From NCBI GenBank assembly GCA_903930435.1, contig CAIYYN010000042.1, positions 150,872 to 214,871 of the forward strand: a stretch of DNA of 64,000 nucleotides. The letters run 5' to 3'. Made by a program: the position numbers and the translations under genes. How positions within the stretch are numbered: the stretch's first letter is position 1; the number at the start of each line of letters is the position of its first letter. The notes under the pieces were generated by a model. The model was not told the DNA's origin and did no database searches. It worked only from the letters and a program-made list of their open reading frames with translations. This DNA is from an uncultured Hyphomicrobiales bacterium (GTDB lineage Bacteria > Pseudomonadota > Alphaproteobacteria > Rhizobiales > Ancalomicrobiaceae). This document shows, in pieces, positions 55,598 through 64,000 of the stretch.

Positions 55598-56376
55598 GAG
55601 ATCATGTTTTGTTTCAGATGTGGGAACCGTTTCGGCAGTCTTTGATTAAAGGCCATTTGTTTTATTTTGATCAAGCGCAAAAGCGTTTGATTTCACAATT
55701 TGAGGATATAGAAGCGGAATCTGAGAAAGCCTCAGAGGAATGGCTAGAGAGAAGCAGCGATTACTTTGACCCTGATCGACACGATCCTGGCGATTTCTAC
55801 GAGGCCGCAAATGAGGCGGGTATCGAGTTCTATAGCCTTCTGAGCGAGATGCGCGACCAGACCTGCCTTAGTGTCGTCGCTGGAATGTTCCATGAATGGG
55901 ACAAACAGTTGCGTGACTGGTTGGTGCGTGAGATTCAGCATTGGCATCAAGGTGATATGGCTGCTGAAAAAGTCTGGTCGGCTAATTTTGAACAGATAAC
56001 CAAACTTCTCGAAAGTATTGGCTGGACTATCGTTGACACAGAATATTTCCGTGTGATTGATGCCTGCCGACTCGTGGTGAATGTCTATAAGCACGGAAAA
56101 GGAAATTCTTTAAACGATTTAAAGCAGAAATATCCCAAATATCTTCGTGATCCGCTTTTGTTATCAGGTGAATATTCCCAAAATATTGATATTCGTGATC
56201 ACAACCATTTGAATGTAAGTAAAGATCAACTTCAAGGATTTTCTGACGCTATCCTTGAGTTCTGGCGGGCAGTCCCCGAAAACATATACGCTTCGCAGGT
56301 CACTGACGTGCCCGACTGGTTTGGGAAGGCGTTAAAAAAAGACCAAACTGACCAACGACAGAGGAATTCTAAATGA
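55594..56376 (+). CDS. Unknown protein with weak HEPN-like features (260 aa)
   Basis: A soluble, helical 260-aa protein. Around residue 155, RVIDACRLVVNVYKHGKGNSL resembles the R...H segment of some HEPN-type helical proteins, but spacing differs from the classical R-x4-6-H ribonuclease motif, so this is tentative. It overlaps both neighbours by 4 bases. Its DNA is very AT-rich compared with the helicase gene after it. An effector or recognition subunit is possible. Confidence 0.6.
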   Translation: MRDHVLFQMWEPFRQSLIKGHLFYFDQAQKRLISQFEDIEAESEKASEEWLERSSDYFDPDRHDPGDFYEAANEAGIEFYSLLSEMRDQTCLSVVAGMFHEWDKQLRDWLVREIQHWHQGDMAAEKVWSANFEQITKLLESIGWTIVDTEYFRVIDACRLVVNVYKHGKGNSLNDLKQKYPKYLRDPLLLSGEYSQNIDIRDHNHLNVSKDQLQGFSDAILEFWRAVPENIYASQVTDVPDWFGKALKKDQTDQRQRNSK

Positions 56377-58436
56377 CCATCAGCGCCACAAAAGCTGTTC
56401 CCTCTGTCTCCGTTTCCTATGCCCGTAATGGCAGCTCAACGAAGGCCAATGCGCTCGGCATGCGGCCCATGCAAGAACGCGCTTACGAGAAGCGTGGTGA
56501 GCAATACCTCCTTATCAAATCACCTCCTGCCTCGGGCAAGAGCCGCGCTCTCATGTTCATCGCGCTCGACAAGCTTCACAATCAGGGGATCAAGCAGGCC
56601 ATCATCGTCGTACCGGAAAAGTCCATCGGCTCCAGCTTCCATGACGAGCCCCTGACCAAGTACGGCTTCTGGGCTGACTGGACCGTCGCGCCGAAATGGA
56701 ACCTCTGTAACGCTCCGGGCACGGACGGCGGCAAGGTGAATTCCGTTGGCGCATTCCTCGAAAGTGATGACCGGGTGCTGGTTTGCACCCATGCCACGTT
56801 TCGCTTCGCCGTCGACAGATTCGGTGTGGAAGCCTTCGATGACCGGCTGATAGCCATCGACGAATTCCACCACGTTTCTGCTAATCCCGACAACAAGCTG
56901 GGCGGTCACTTGGGCGGGTTTATGGCTCGCGACCGCGCTCATATTGTCGCGATGACCGGCTCCTATTTCCGGGGCGATGCCGATGCAGTGCTGTCACCCG
57001 GTGATGAGGCAAAATTCGATAGCGTCACCTACACCTACTATGAGCAGCTTAATGGCTACGACTATCTGAAGCAGCTCGACATCGGCTATTTCTTCTACGC
57101 CGGATCATATTCCGACGACATTCTGAATGTGCTCGATGCGTCTGAGAAGACCATCATCCATATCCCAAGCGTCAATTCGCGGGAAAGCACGAAGGACAAG
57201 ATCAGGGAAGTCGAGCATATTATCGAAGCGCTGGGCGAATGGCAGGGCAGTGATCCCACGACGGGCTTTCAACTGGTCAAGACGAAAGAAGGCCGTACGC
57301 TTCGGATCGCAGACCTTGTTGACGATGATCAGGCGAAGCGCGACCGCGTGTCTGCCGCGCTGAAAGATCAAAGCCAAAAGAACAATCGCGATCATGTGGA
57401 CATCATCATCGCACTTGGCATGGCGAAGGAAGGTTTCGACTGGATTTGGTGCGAACATGCGTTGACTGTCGGCTATCGCTCAAGCCTCACCGAAATCGTG
57501 CAGATCATCGGTCGCGCTACCCGCGATGCTCCGGGCAAGACGCGCGCACGCTTCACCAATCTGATCGCCGAACCGGATGCGTCCGAAGAGGCCGTCTCGG
57601 AAGCTGTCAACGACACGCTGAAGGCCATTGCCGCAAGCCTGCTGATGGAGCAAGTGCTCGCGCCTCGGTTCGAGTTCAAGCCGAAAAACCCCAACAACGA
57701 GGCCACACCCGGCTTCGATTACGGTGAAGGCGGGTTCGATCCGAACAAGTGCAATGTCGGATTCAATGAGGAGAGTGGAAAGTTCCAGATCGAGATCAAG
57801 GGACTGGTGACGCCGAAAAGCGAAGAGGCTCAACGGATTTGTACTCAGGACCTCAATGAGGTTGTCGCCGCCTTCGTGCAGGACAAGACGACGATTGAAC
57901 GGGGCCTATTCGACGCAGAACTGGTGCCGGAAGAACTGACCCAGGTCCGCATGGGCAAAATCATCAAAGAGAAGTATCCCGAACTGGATGATGAGGATCA
58001 GGAAGCCGTGCGCCAGCATGCAGTGGCAGCCCTGAACCTGACGCAGAAGGCCAAGGAGGTTGCTCTTGGCGGCAGTGATGGCGACGCCGAAAAGGGCGTG
58101 AACACGGCTTTCGTCGATGGCGTACGCAAGTTCGCGATGGATGTGCGCGATCTGGACATAGACCTCATCGACCGGATCAACCCCTTTGGTGAAGCCTACG
58201 CAATCCTCGCCAAGACGATGAGCGAGGAGAGCCTAAAACAGGTTGCCGCCGTTATCGGTGCCAAGCGGGTCAATCTCACGATCGAGGAAGCGCGTGAACT
58301 CGCCAAGCGCGCTTTAAAGTTTAAGCAAGAGCGTGGCCGACTTCCTTCGATCACCTCGCCAGATGCCTGGGAAAAGCGGATGGCCGAAGGCGTCGCTTTC
58401 TTGGCACGAATGAAAGCGGAGGCGGCTCGTGGCTAA
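56373..58436 (+). CDS. SF2 DEAD/DEAH-box-type helicase
   Basis: A 687-aa SF2 ATPase. Motif I is SPPASGKSRA (about residues 50-59), motif II DEFHH (163-167), motif III MTGSY, and motif VI QIIGRATRD, which resembles restriction translocases of type I and III. The last 180 residues are helical and unique. In this context it probably moves along DNA and brings the methylase-nuclease complex to a target. It overlaps the 260-aa gene by 4 bases and the next gene by 8. Confidence 0.9.
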   Translation: MTISATKAVPSVSVSYARNGSSTKANALGMRPMQERAYEKRGEQYLLIKSPPASGKSRALMFIALDKLHNQGIKQAIIVVPEKSIGSSFHDEPLTKYGFWADWTVAPKWNLCNAPGTDGGKVNSVGAFLESDDRVLVCTHATFRFAVDRFGVEAFDDRLIAIDEFHHVSANPDNKLGGHLGGFMARDRAHIVAMTGSYFRGDADAVLSPGDEAKFDSVTYTYYEQLNGYDYLKQLDIGYFFYAGSYSDDILNVLDASEKTIIHIPSVNSRESTKDKIREVEHIIEALGEWQGSDPTTGFQLVKTKEGRTLRIADLVDDDQAKRDRVSAALKDQSQKNNRDHVDIIIALGMAKEGFDWIWCEHALTVGYRSSLTEIVQIIGRATRDAPGKTRARFTNLIAEPDASEEAVSEAVNDTLKAIAASLLMEQVLAPRFEFKPKNPNNEATPGFDYGEGGFDPNKCNVGFNEESGKFQIEIKGLVTPKSEEAQRICTQDLNEVVAAFVQDKTTIERGLFDAELVPEELTQVRMGKIIKEKYPELDDEDQEAVRQHAVAALNLTQKAKEVALGGSDGDAEKGVNTAFVDGVRKFAMDVRDLDIDLIDRINPFGEAYAILAKTMSEESLKQVAAVIGAKRVNLTIEEARELAKRALKFKQERGRLPSITSPDAWEKRMAEGVAFLARMKAEAARG

Positions 58437-59652
58437 ATTTACCGACGAAGACGAAGCCCTTCTGGACGAACTCGGCGTTGACGTCGAAAGCGACAAGAAA
58501 TCCAGCCGGACGCCCCGCGAAGAGCGGATCATTGCTGGCTTTGAAGAGATTCAGCGTTTCGTTGAGCAAAATGGTCGCGCTCCGCAACATGGCGAAGATC
58601 GAGATATTTTCGAGCGGCTCTATGCGGTGCGCCTCGACCGCATCCGGGAACAGCCTGACTGCCGCATCGTCGTCGAGCCATTGGATCATCAAGGGCTTTT
58701 GACAGGCGCGAATGCCTCGCCCAACGGCGCGGCTGAGGAACTGAATGACGATGAGCTTCTGGCACAGCTCGGAATCGACGCCGAACCTTCCCCTGCGATC
58801 ACCGAACTGAAGCATGTTCGCTCGGCGGCAGAGAAGCGAGCGGCTGAAGAAATCGCTGATCGCACAAGGTGCGAGGATTTTGACCGCTTCAAGCCATTGT
58901 TCGAGCAAGTGCAACGTGAGCTTCAGAACGGTCAGCGAACTACCCGCCGATTTGTGAGGGACACGGGTCTGTCTAAAGCTGAAATCAAGGCTGGGCAGTT
59001 CTTCATTCTGGGCGGGCAAACCGCCTATGTCGCCGAAGTTGGGGAAGCTCTGAAGGCTCCGAACGGCGAAACCGATGCGCGCTTACGCGTGATCTATTCA
59101 AACGGAACAGAAAGCGACTTGCTTCTGAGATCGCTGCAACGCGCTCTCTACAAAGATGAGGCCAGCAGGCGGATCAGTGATCCGGTGGCGGGACCGTTGT
59201 TTGCTGATCAGAACGAAGAAGGGGACGAAGCAAGCGGCATCGTCTATGTGTTGCGAAGCAAGTCGGAACACCCGACCGTTGCAGCGCATCGCGACGTTCT
59301 GCACAAGATCGGTGTGACCGGCGGCGACCTTGCCAGACGTATCACCAATGCTCGCCTCGATCCGACTTTCCTGATGGCTGATGTCGAGGTCGTCGCCACG
59401 TATGAGCTTTTCAATATCAACCGAACTCGGCTGGAAAACCTAATCCATCGCATTTTCGGCGCTGCGCGTCTTGATATCGAAATCAAAGATCGGTTTGGGC
59501 AGCCCATCACTCCGCGTGAATGGTTTCTTGTCCCGCTTTTTGTGATCGACGAAGCGATGGAGAAGATCAAAGACGGCACGATAACTGGATTTGTCTACGA
59601 TCCGAAGACTGCAAGCCTAGTAACGCAATCTATTGGGGGGAAAGCATCGTGA
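58429..59652 (+). CDS. GIY-YIG family nuclease (T5orf172-like)
   Basis: A 407-aa protein. The GIY-YIG domain is C-terminal: GIVYVLRSKS (about residue 270), HKIGVTGGDLARRI (about 293), and a glutamate in NRTRLENLIHRIF. The order and spacing are those of the T5orf172/MUG113 group. The first 250 residues are acidic and helical, with no known domain. A GTG start at 58,429 overlaps the helicase end by 8 bases. It could supply the nuclease missing from the methylase. Confidence 0.85.
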   Translation: MAKFTDEDEALLDELGVDVESDKKSSRTPREERIIAGFEEIQRFVEQNGRAPQHGEDRDIFERLYAVRLDRIREQPDCRIVVEPLDHQGLLTGANASPNGAAEELNDDELLAQLGIDAEPSPAITELKHVRSAAEKRAAEEIADRTRCEDFDRFKPLFEQVQRELQNGQRTTRRFVRDTGLSKAEIKAGQFFILGGQTAYVAEVGEALKAPNGETDARLRVIYSNGTESDLLLRSLQRALYKDEASRRISDPVAGPLFADQNEEGDEASGIVYVLRSKSEHPTVAAHRDVLHKIGVTGGDLARRITNARLDPTFLMADVEVVATYELFNINRTRLENLIHRIFGAARLDIEIKDRFGQPITPREWFLVPLFVIDEAMEKIKDGTITGFVYDPKTASLVTQSIGGKAS

Positions 59653-59864
59653 ACTTCGATCCGGCAGCGTCGTTTGAAGACAACCTGGCACAGTTCAAGG
59701 CGGAAGCCGAAAGACTGGACGCCGATTGCGCACGCATCCTGTTCGATAATCTGGCAACGCTTTCGCGCGACGGTGACGCGGCGAGAGATAGACAGGCAAT
59801 TCAGGAGTTTCATCAGGCCGTTCTAGCCGCGATCGACGCGCTTCCGGAGGCACCCGCGCCATGA
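59649..59864 (+). CDS. Small acidic protein of the operon (71 aa)
   Basis: A 71-residue helical, acidic protein starting with GTG in a GTGA overlap and ending in an ATGA overlap with the ATPase gene. This exact fit between two genes supports a real gene. Function is unknown; a clamp, adaptor or inhibitor for the large ATPase is possible. Confidence 0.75.
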   Translation: MNFDPAASFEDNLAQFKAEAERLDADCARILFDNLATLSRDGDAARDRQAIQEFHQAVLAAIDALPEAPAP

Positions 59865-62359
59865 GCCGCTATTTTTTGACATCTGCATCGATTGAAGGTT
59901 TCAGGGGAATCAACAATGATGGCGATCCACTTGTGCTACGATTCCGACCTGATGCGGTCAATTCTGTTCACGCCCCGAATGGTGTAGGCAAAAGCTCCAT
60001 TTTTGAGGCTCTGCACTTTGCGATTCATGGCACCGTGCCAAGGCTTGAAATCTTGCAAGGCGCGGAACAAGGATCAAGCTACATAGTCAATAAGTTCCAT
60101 CCTTCGCAGCAGGCGACGATTGCCTTAGTGTTTTCCAGCGATGATGGCACCCCGGAAATTTCCGTAACAGTAACCCGGACGGCAGTCGGGGTGCGGACGG
60201 TCTCGTCGCCTTCGGGCCATGGTGATCCCGAAGGATTTATGGCCAGCCTTCGGGAAGATTTTGTTCTGGTTGACTATCCTAGGTTTGCATCATTCGTAGA
60301 CTGCTCTGCTTTGGAGCGAGGCCGGTCCTTTGCATCGCTGGTCGGATTAAGTCGGTATTCCCGCCTGCGTCAGGCATTGGACGGAGCGCGCAACACGCGG
60401 AATATCAATAGCGATTTGGGGCTGTCCGCTCTCCAAACTGAGGTCGCGACTTACACCCGTGCGATAAGCGGAATCGAAGGTCGCATCAAGTCTTCCTATC
60501 GGGAAGTGACGGGCACAACCCTGACTTCCATCGAGGGTATCGATCCGCTCAAAACCCAGGTGACCTTGGCTCTTGTCGGCATTCCCCTCTTTGCGCCGCT
60601 TTTGGCAGCTGGGAATGTGATGGACTTGGACTTCGATATTGCCGAACAAGCTATTGATCGCGAGGAAGGTGGAGCTGCCCGCAAGACTTTGGATAGTCTA
60701 AACAACACAGCCACCTCCTTGACCTCACTTGTAGTTTCACAGACAGAGATTGAAGAGCTTGAGAGCTTACTGGCTTTGGCGCGAACGCGTGATGACGCAA
60801 TGCGGAAAGTCGGAGCTGCTGCAATTCACGCGTTGCTAAAAGATGCCCTGGCCGTCGTAAGCGGTGCAGAATGGCATGATCCACGTCAGTGCCCCGTTTG
60901 CGAAAAGATGTCAGATGGCCCGTTGCGGGATCAGTTGCAGGCCAAAATCGCGCTCTACGACGATGCAGAGCGTCTTGATACCGAACTGGGCCGTCAACTC
61001 GCTGCATCAGCTTGCCTCAGCAAGTTACGGCAGTTGGAAGAATTTGCCGGATTCGCTATACCGGCGGCAGATCGTGTCTCATCGGGTCTTATCATGGCAA
61101 TGCGCCAGGCATCGATTCCAACCTCAACCATAGAGCGCATGAAGACCCAGCTTTCTGCTCTGGAAACAAAACGAGCAGTTGCGAGTGCTGCTGCGAATGA
61201 GGAGATAGCCAAACTTCAAGCCGTTCTCCCCCCTTCTCTAGTACAGGTCACGAGGACACTAGGACAAGCAAAGCAATTTCGTGATGCGATATTCGAATAC
61301 GAAAGGGATATGCCGCTATTAGTAACCAAACGAGGGAAACTTGCCAAACTCAATCGTTGGAAAACATTTATTACCAATGCGGCGCAATCATTTGCTACGG
61401 CTGAAACAGCACTAGCAAATGCCCGAATCGCGGATATTCAAACAAGCTGTCAGGAACTCTTTGGACACCTAGTGCGAGGCGGCCCTGATGTTCAGCCAAC
61501 CTTAAGCCGTGCGCAGAACAGTGAAAACGTCGACCTGAAGTTAGCTGACTTTTTTGGATTACAAGATCAAAGTGCACGCGCGTTGCTCTCTGAGAGCTAT
61601 CGGAACGCGGTTGCAGCCTCGATCTTCCTCGCTTCCGCCACACTCCATAGCGGCGTTCCGCGCTTCATGATACTTGACGACGTGACTTCTAGCTTTGACG
61701 CAGGGCATCAGTTTAGCCTCATGGACACTATTCGCAGCCGCCTTCGTTACGGTGCGGTCGGTGGGGTACCGGACGGGTTGCAATTCATTATCCTCAGTCA
61801 TGATAACAGTCTGGAAAAGTATTTTGATCGATTGAATGCAACAGCTGAATGGCATCATCAGAAGCTACAGGGAATGCCGCCGCGAGGGCGACTGATGGTT
61901 TCAGCACAACAGGCCGACCGCTTGAAAGCGCAAGCACAGCAATACCTGAATGCTGGACAGGTCGACATTGGCGAGCCATTTGTGCGTCAATACCTTGAAT
62001 ACAAACTTGGTCAGATAATAACACGGCTTGCAGTGCCGGTCCCCCCAGACTACGCAACCAGGGGCGACAAGCGTACATTATCTACCTTTACAGATGCCAT
62101 CTTGGGTGCAGTATCCCTTTATCAGGCCGCTGGACGCTGCGTGCTGACAGCACAGCAAATTGCTGATCTACAGAGCCGCCATGTGCCCACGATAATGACT
62201 AATTACGTCAGCCACTATGAAACGGGCGTAGGTAATCCGTTTAACGCGTACGCCTTACTCGGCGTGCTTCAGAGTGTCGATGACCTCGCTGATTGCTTCA
62301 TGTGGACGGACCCAACAAACGGCCAGAAGAAATACTATCGAACATTGGACCGCCAATAG
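59861..62359 (+). CDS. RecF/SMC-like AAA ATPase with CxxC motif
   Basis: An 832-aa ABC-type ATPase. Walker A is APNGVGKSS (residues 38-46). A CPVC pair at about 343-346 resembles half of a Rad50 zinc hook, although the helical arms are short. Walker B and D-loop are FMILDDVTSSFDAG (about 602-615), followed by the H-loop LSHDN. The last 170 residues form an extra domain. Such ATPases sense DNA ends or assemble on DNA and drive nucleases. It is the last gene of the coupled operon. Confidence 0.85.
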   Translation: MSRYFLTSASIEGFRGINNDGDPLVLRFRPDAVNSVHAPNGVGKSSIFEALHFAIHGTVPRLEILQGAEQGSSYIVNKFHPSQQATIALVFSSDDGTPEISVTVTRTAVGVRTVSSPSGHGDPEGFMASLREDFVLVDYPRFASFVDCSALERGRSFASLVGLSRYSRLRQALDGARNTRNINSDLGLSALQTEVATYTRAISGIEGRIKSSYREVTGTTLTSIEGIDPLKTQVTLALVGIPLFAPLLAAGNVMDLDFDIAEQAIDREEGGAARKTLDSLNNTATSLTSLVVSQTEIEELESLLALARTRDDAMRKVGAAAIHALLKDALAVVSGAEWHDPRQCPVCEKMSDGPLRDQLQAKIALYDDAERLDTELGRQLAASACLSKLRQLEEFAGFAIPAADRVSSGLIMAMRQASIPTSTIERMKTQLSALETKRAVASAAANEEIAKLQAVLPPSLVQVTRTLGQAKQFRDAIFEYERDMPLLVTKRGKLAKLNRWKTFITNAAQSFATAETALANARIADIQTSCQELFGHLVRGGPDVQPTLSRAQNSENVDLKLADFFGLQDQSARALLSESYRNAVAASIFLASATLHSGVPRFMILDDVTSSFDAGHQFSLMDTIRSRLRYGAVGGVPDGLQFIILSHDNSLEKYFDRLNATAEWHHQKLQGMPPRGRLMVSAQQADRLKAQAQQYLNAGQVDIGEPFVRQYLEYKLGQIITRLAVPVPPDYATRGDKRTLSTFTDAILGAVSLYQAAGRCVLTAQQIADLQSRHVPTIMTNYVSHYETGVGNPFNAYALLGVLQSVDDLADCFMWTDPTNGQKKYYRTLDRQ

Positions 62360-62460
62360 AAGACGATGATGCCCTTCCAAGAAGCGGGTTAAGGGGGCCA
62401 AGCCCCGAAGGGCGCTGCCCGCAAGGGGCGCGCCTATCTCACCGGCAAGCGGTTCGTGAA

Positions 62461-63783
62461 TTAAAGATCATCGTCGTTTGGGTAATTGGAGCGACTTGCT
62501 GTCGCCGATTCCTTCTTTTTCGTTTTTGATTTCGGCTTGAGTACGTTGATCGCGGACGCGTCCAACGTATTCTTCAGATGAACTGCATAGTGCTTTTCAA
62601 TCATTTCAACACTGGTGCGGCAGTTTTTGGCGATTTGATAAATATCGGCCCCCTCCATCAATCGCATACAGATGTAAGTATGACGAAGGCTGTAGGCTGT
62701 TCTTGGTTTGCGGTCTCGATCAAACTTCAATTCGGTTCGATCGAGGAGGTTGTTAAACAGCTTGATGTGATTGCCGGGGAACAGAAGATCTGTTGGACCT
62801 GGGTATTCCACTGCTGGCGGCGTTGGTGGCTCTCCCCCTTGTTTGCGCCGCAACTGCCCAGCTCGGCGCGATTCGCCTTGGACAGGCTTCGGACGGGCCT
62901 TGATGCGCTGATAAACGCGCACGGCGCTTGGCATGCTCTTGCAGTAGCCGACGCCACGCTTGCCGCGCACCTCGATTTCCAGAATTTCATTGCCGGTCGC
63001 ATCGTCGTGAGCGATCGTCACGTCGCGGTGCTGAAGGTTAAAGGCTTCGTCGGGACGTAGCCCGGTGTTCGCCATGAACAGGATGAGGTCATAGACCTGT
63101 TCGGCGTTCCACTTGAACCGGCTATTCAGCGGCTCCTTGGCGTACGCACGTGCAGCCTCGTAAAGCTGCCTGTACTCCTCAGGGCTGAACCATGGCCGGT
63201 GCGTCACCTTCCCCTGCGACTTGTAGGGGGGAGAAAGATCGGGGAGGTATTCAAGCCACCCATGCCGGATGGCCGTTTTGAGGACCATCCGCAGCGTCAC
63301 GATTTCATCGTGGAGGGTGCTGCGGGACGGTGGCTTGCTCCTCGGCTTGTGCTTGCTTTTGGAGAGCGGGTTCGGCTCCGCGAACGAGGTCATACGGTGG
63401 ACCCGGTACTCCTGCACCTTGCCGGGGGTGACCTTGTTCAGGGGGAGGTTTCCAAAGAAGGGGACCAAATGGAGCCTCAGGCGAATGGCATGGCCTTCGG
63501 CCCATTTGCCGCTCCGCTCCCCTTCCGTAATAACGGCATATTCCTTGAGGAACTGGTCAGCGGCCTTGCCGAACGTCGGGCCGCTATCGAGCGTTCCGGC
63601 GCGCTTCTTGCCGACGAGGGTCAGGTACCAATCCTCGGCAATCTCCTTGGCGAGGACCACGCTTTCTTGCTTCGTGCTCGTTCTGCGCTGCTTGCCGCCA
63701 ACCGAGGCCGAGCACTGCCAGAAGCGACTGTTATCGCGACGATAAACCTGGACCTTACCACCCAGCAAAACATGGCTTTCCAT
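62461..63783 (-). CDS. int: Tyrosine-type site-specific integrase
   Basis: A 440-aa recombinase that integrates and excises the island. An N-terminal arm-binding part precedes a core-binding SAM-like domain (KWAEGHAIRLRLHLVPFFG). Catalytic residues: arginine in NTGLRPDEAF, lysine in VRGKRG, arginine in SLRHTYICM (the first box histidine is Y), and tyrosine in EKHYAVHL. The ATG at 63,783 is chosen over a GTG at 63,795. It reads away from the tRNA it uses as target, the standard layout. Confidence 0.93.
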   Translation of the reverse strand: MESHVLLGGKVQVYRRDNSRFWQCSASVGGKQRRTSTKQESVVLAKEIAEDWYLTLVGKKRAGTLDSGPTFGKAADQFLKEYAVITEGERSGKWAEGHAIRLRLHLVPFFGNLPLNKVTPGKVQEYRVHRMTSFAEPNPLSKSKHKPRSKPPSRSTLHDEIVTLRMVLKTAIRHGWLEYLPDLSPPYKSQGKVTHRPWFSPEEYRQLYEAARAYAKEPLNSRFKWNAEQVYDLILFMANTGLRPDEAFNLQHRDVTIAHDDATGNEILEIEVRGKRGVGYCKSMPSAVRVYQRIKARPKPVQGESRRAGQLRRKQGGEPPTPPAVEYPGPTDLLFPGNHIKLFNNLLDRTELKFDRDRKPRTAYSLRHTYICMRLMEGADIYQIAKNCRTSVEMIEKHYAVHLKNTLDASAINVLKPKSKTKKKESATASRSNYPNDDDL

Positions 63784-63850
63784 GGGACCCACCACGCCAT
63801 TTCGTTCAAATTAGGCGTAAGACTATCAGGTTTTCGGGATTCCGTCAAAA

Positions 63851-63869
63851 TGTGTTAGCAGTGTGTTAG
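63851..63869 (+). promoter_or_regulatory. Putative integrase arm-type sites (right end)
   Basis: Two TGTGTTAG octamers at 63,851-63,858 and 63,862-63,869 lie between the integrase start and attR, in the same orientation as the two near attL. They also overlap the integrase promoter region, allowing autoregulation. Confidence 0.5.
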
Positions 63870-63927
63870 GACTTTGGAACGCAAAAACCCGCCTTGCGGC
63901 GGGTGATTGGCGTTGATTTTGTTGTTG

Positions 63928-64000
<73 letters not shown>

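Noticed and set aside
62360..62460. A small gene between the ATPase and integrase genes
   Set aside because: The short frame with a KGRAYLTGKRFVN-like end is closed by a stop just upstream and has no start codon; it may be a remnant but cannot be supported.

Overview
The window looks like a chromosomal stretch of an alphaproteobacterium, most likely of the Hyphomicrobiales/Rhizobiales type. The evidence is the style of ribosomal protein L31, the initiator tRNA sequence, the CheD-containing chemosensory cluster and the rhizobial-type mobilisation genes. I cannot name a genus. A 27-kb genomic island has entered at the initiator tRNA gene and fills the right part of the window.

Positions 1-15.7 kb: rpmE, an aminotransferase, then two divergent catabolic units. 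The minus-strand unit holds a Rid-family protein, a COG0402 deaminase (8-oxoguanine deaminase-like), a LacI regulator and a 2-hydroxyacid dehydrogenase. The plus-strand unit holds an NMT1/THI5-type ABC importer, a cytosine-deaminase-like amidohydrolase, an FAD dehydrogenase, a flavodoxin-fold oxidoreductase, a MarR regulator, a DMT exporter and a creatininase-family hydrolase. A KDPG aldolase follows on the other strand. Together they suggest uptake and stepwise deamination or ring opening of an N-heterocyclic compound.

Positions 16.4-32.0 kb: a twelve-gene plus-strand chemosensory cluster without flagellar genes: STAS, CheY, CheA, CheW, an MCP with a C-terminal W-x-x-F tether, CheR, CheD, CheB, a soluble MCP, a second STAS protein, a receiver-PP2C-HATPase protein and a large hybrid histidine kinase. 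The last three look like a partner-switching output linked to the array. Positions 32.0-36.6 kb carry a complete minus-strand LivFGMHK-type ABC importer.

Positions 36,890-63,975: a mobile island bounded by 48-bp direct repeats made from the 3' part of tRNA-fMet, with its tyrosine integrase next to the intact tRNA copy. From left to right it carries an AbiE toxin-antitoxin pair with a nested palindromic operator, a GNAT enzyme and unknown genes, a five-gene operon ending in a short TraG/VirD4 coupling protein, a relaxase and MobC with an oriT-like region, ArdC antirestriction with a hairpin-rich leader, a PIN-domain protein, small plasmid-type genes, and a seven-gene operon whose genes all overlap. 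There are no VirB-type pore genes, so the island looks mobilisable rather than self-transmissible.

The seven-gene operon (52,533-62,359) is the best candidate for a poorly described system: HigA-like regulator, N6-adenine methylase, unknown 260-aa protein, SF2 helicase, GIY-YIG nuclease, 71-aa protein, and a RecF/SMC-like ATPase with a CxxC motif. It combines modification, translocation, cleavage and an ATPase sensor in one translationally coupled unit, with a base-composition mosaic that suggests exchange of its specificity parts. By gene content it resembles the helicase-methylase-ATPase class of predicted defence loci, but the full gene set matches no named system I can recall.
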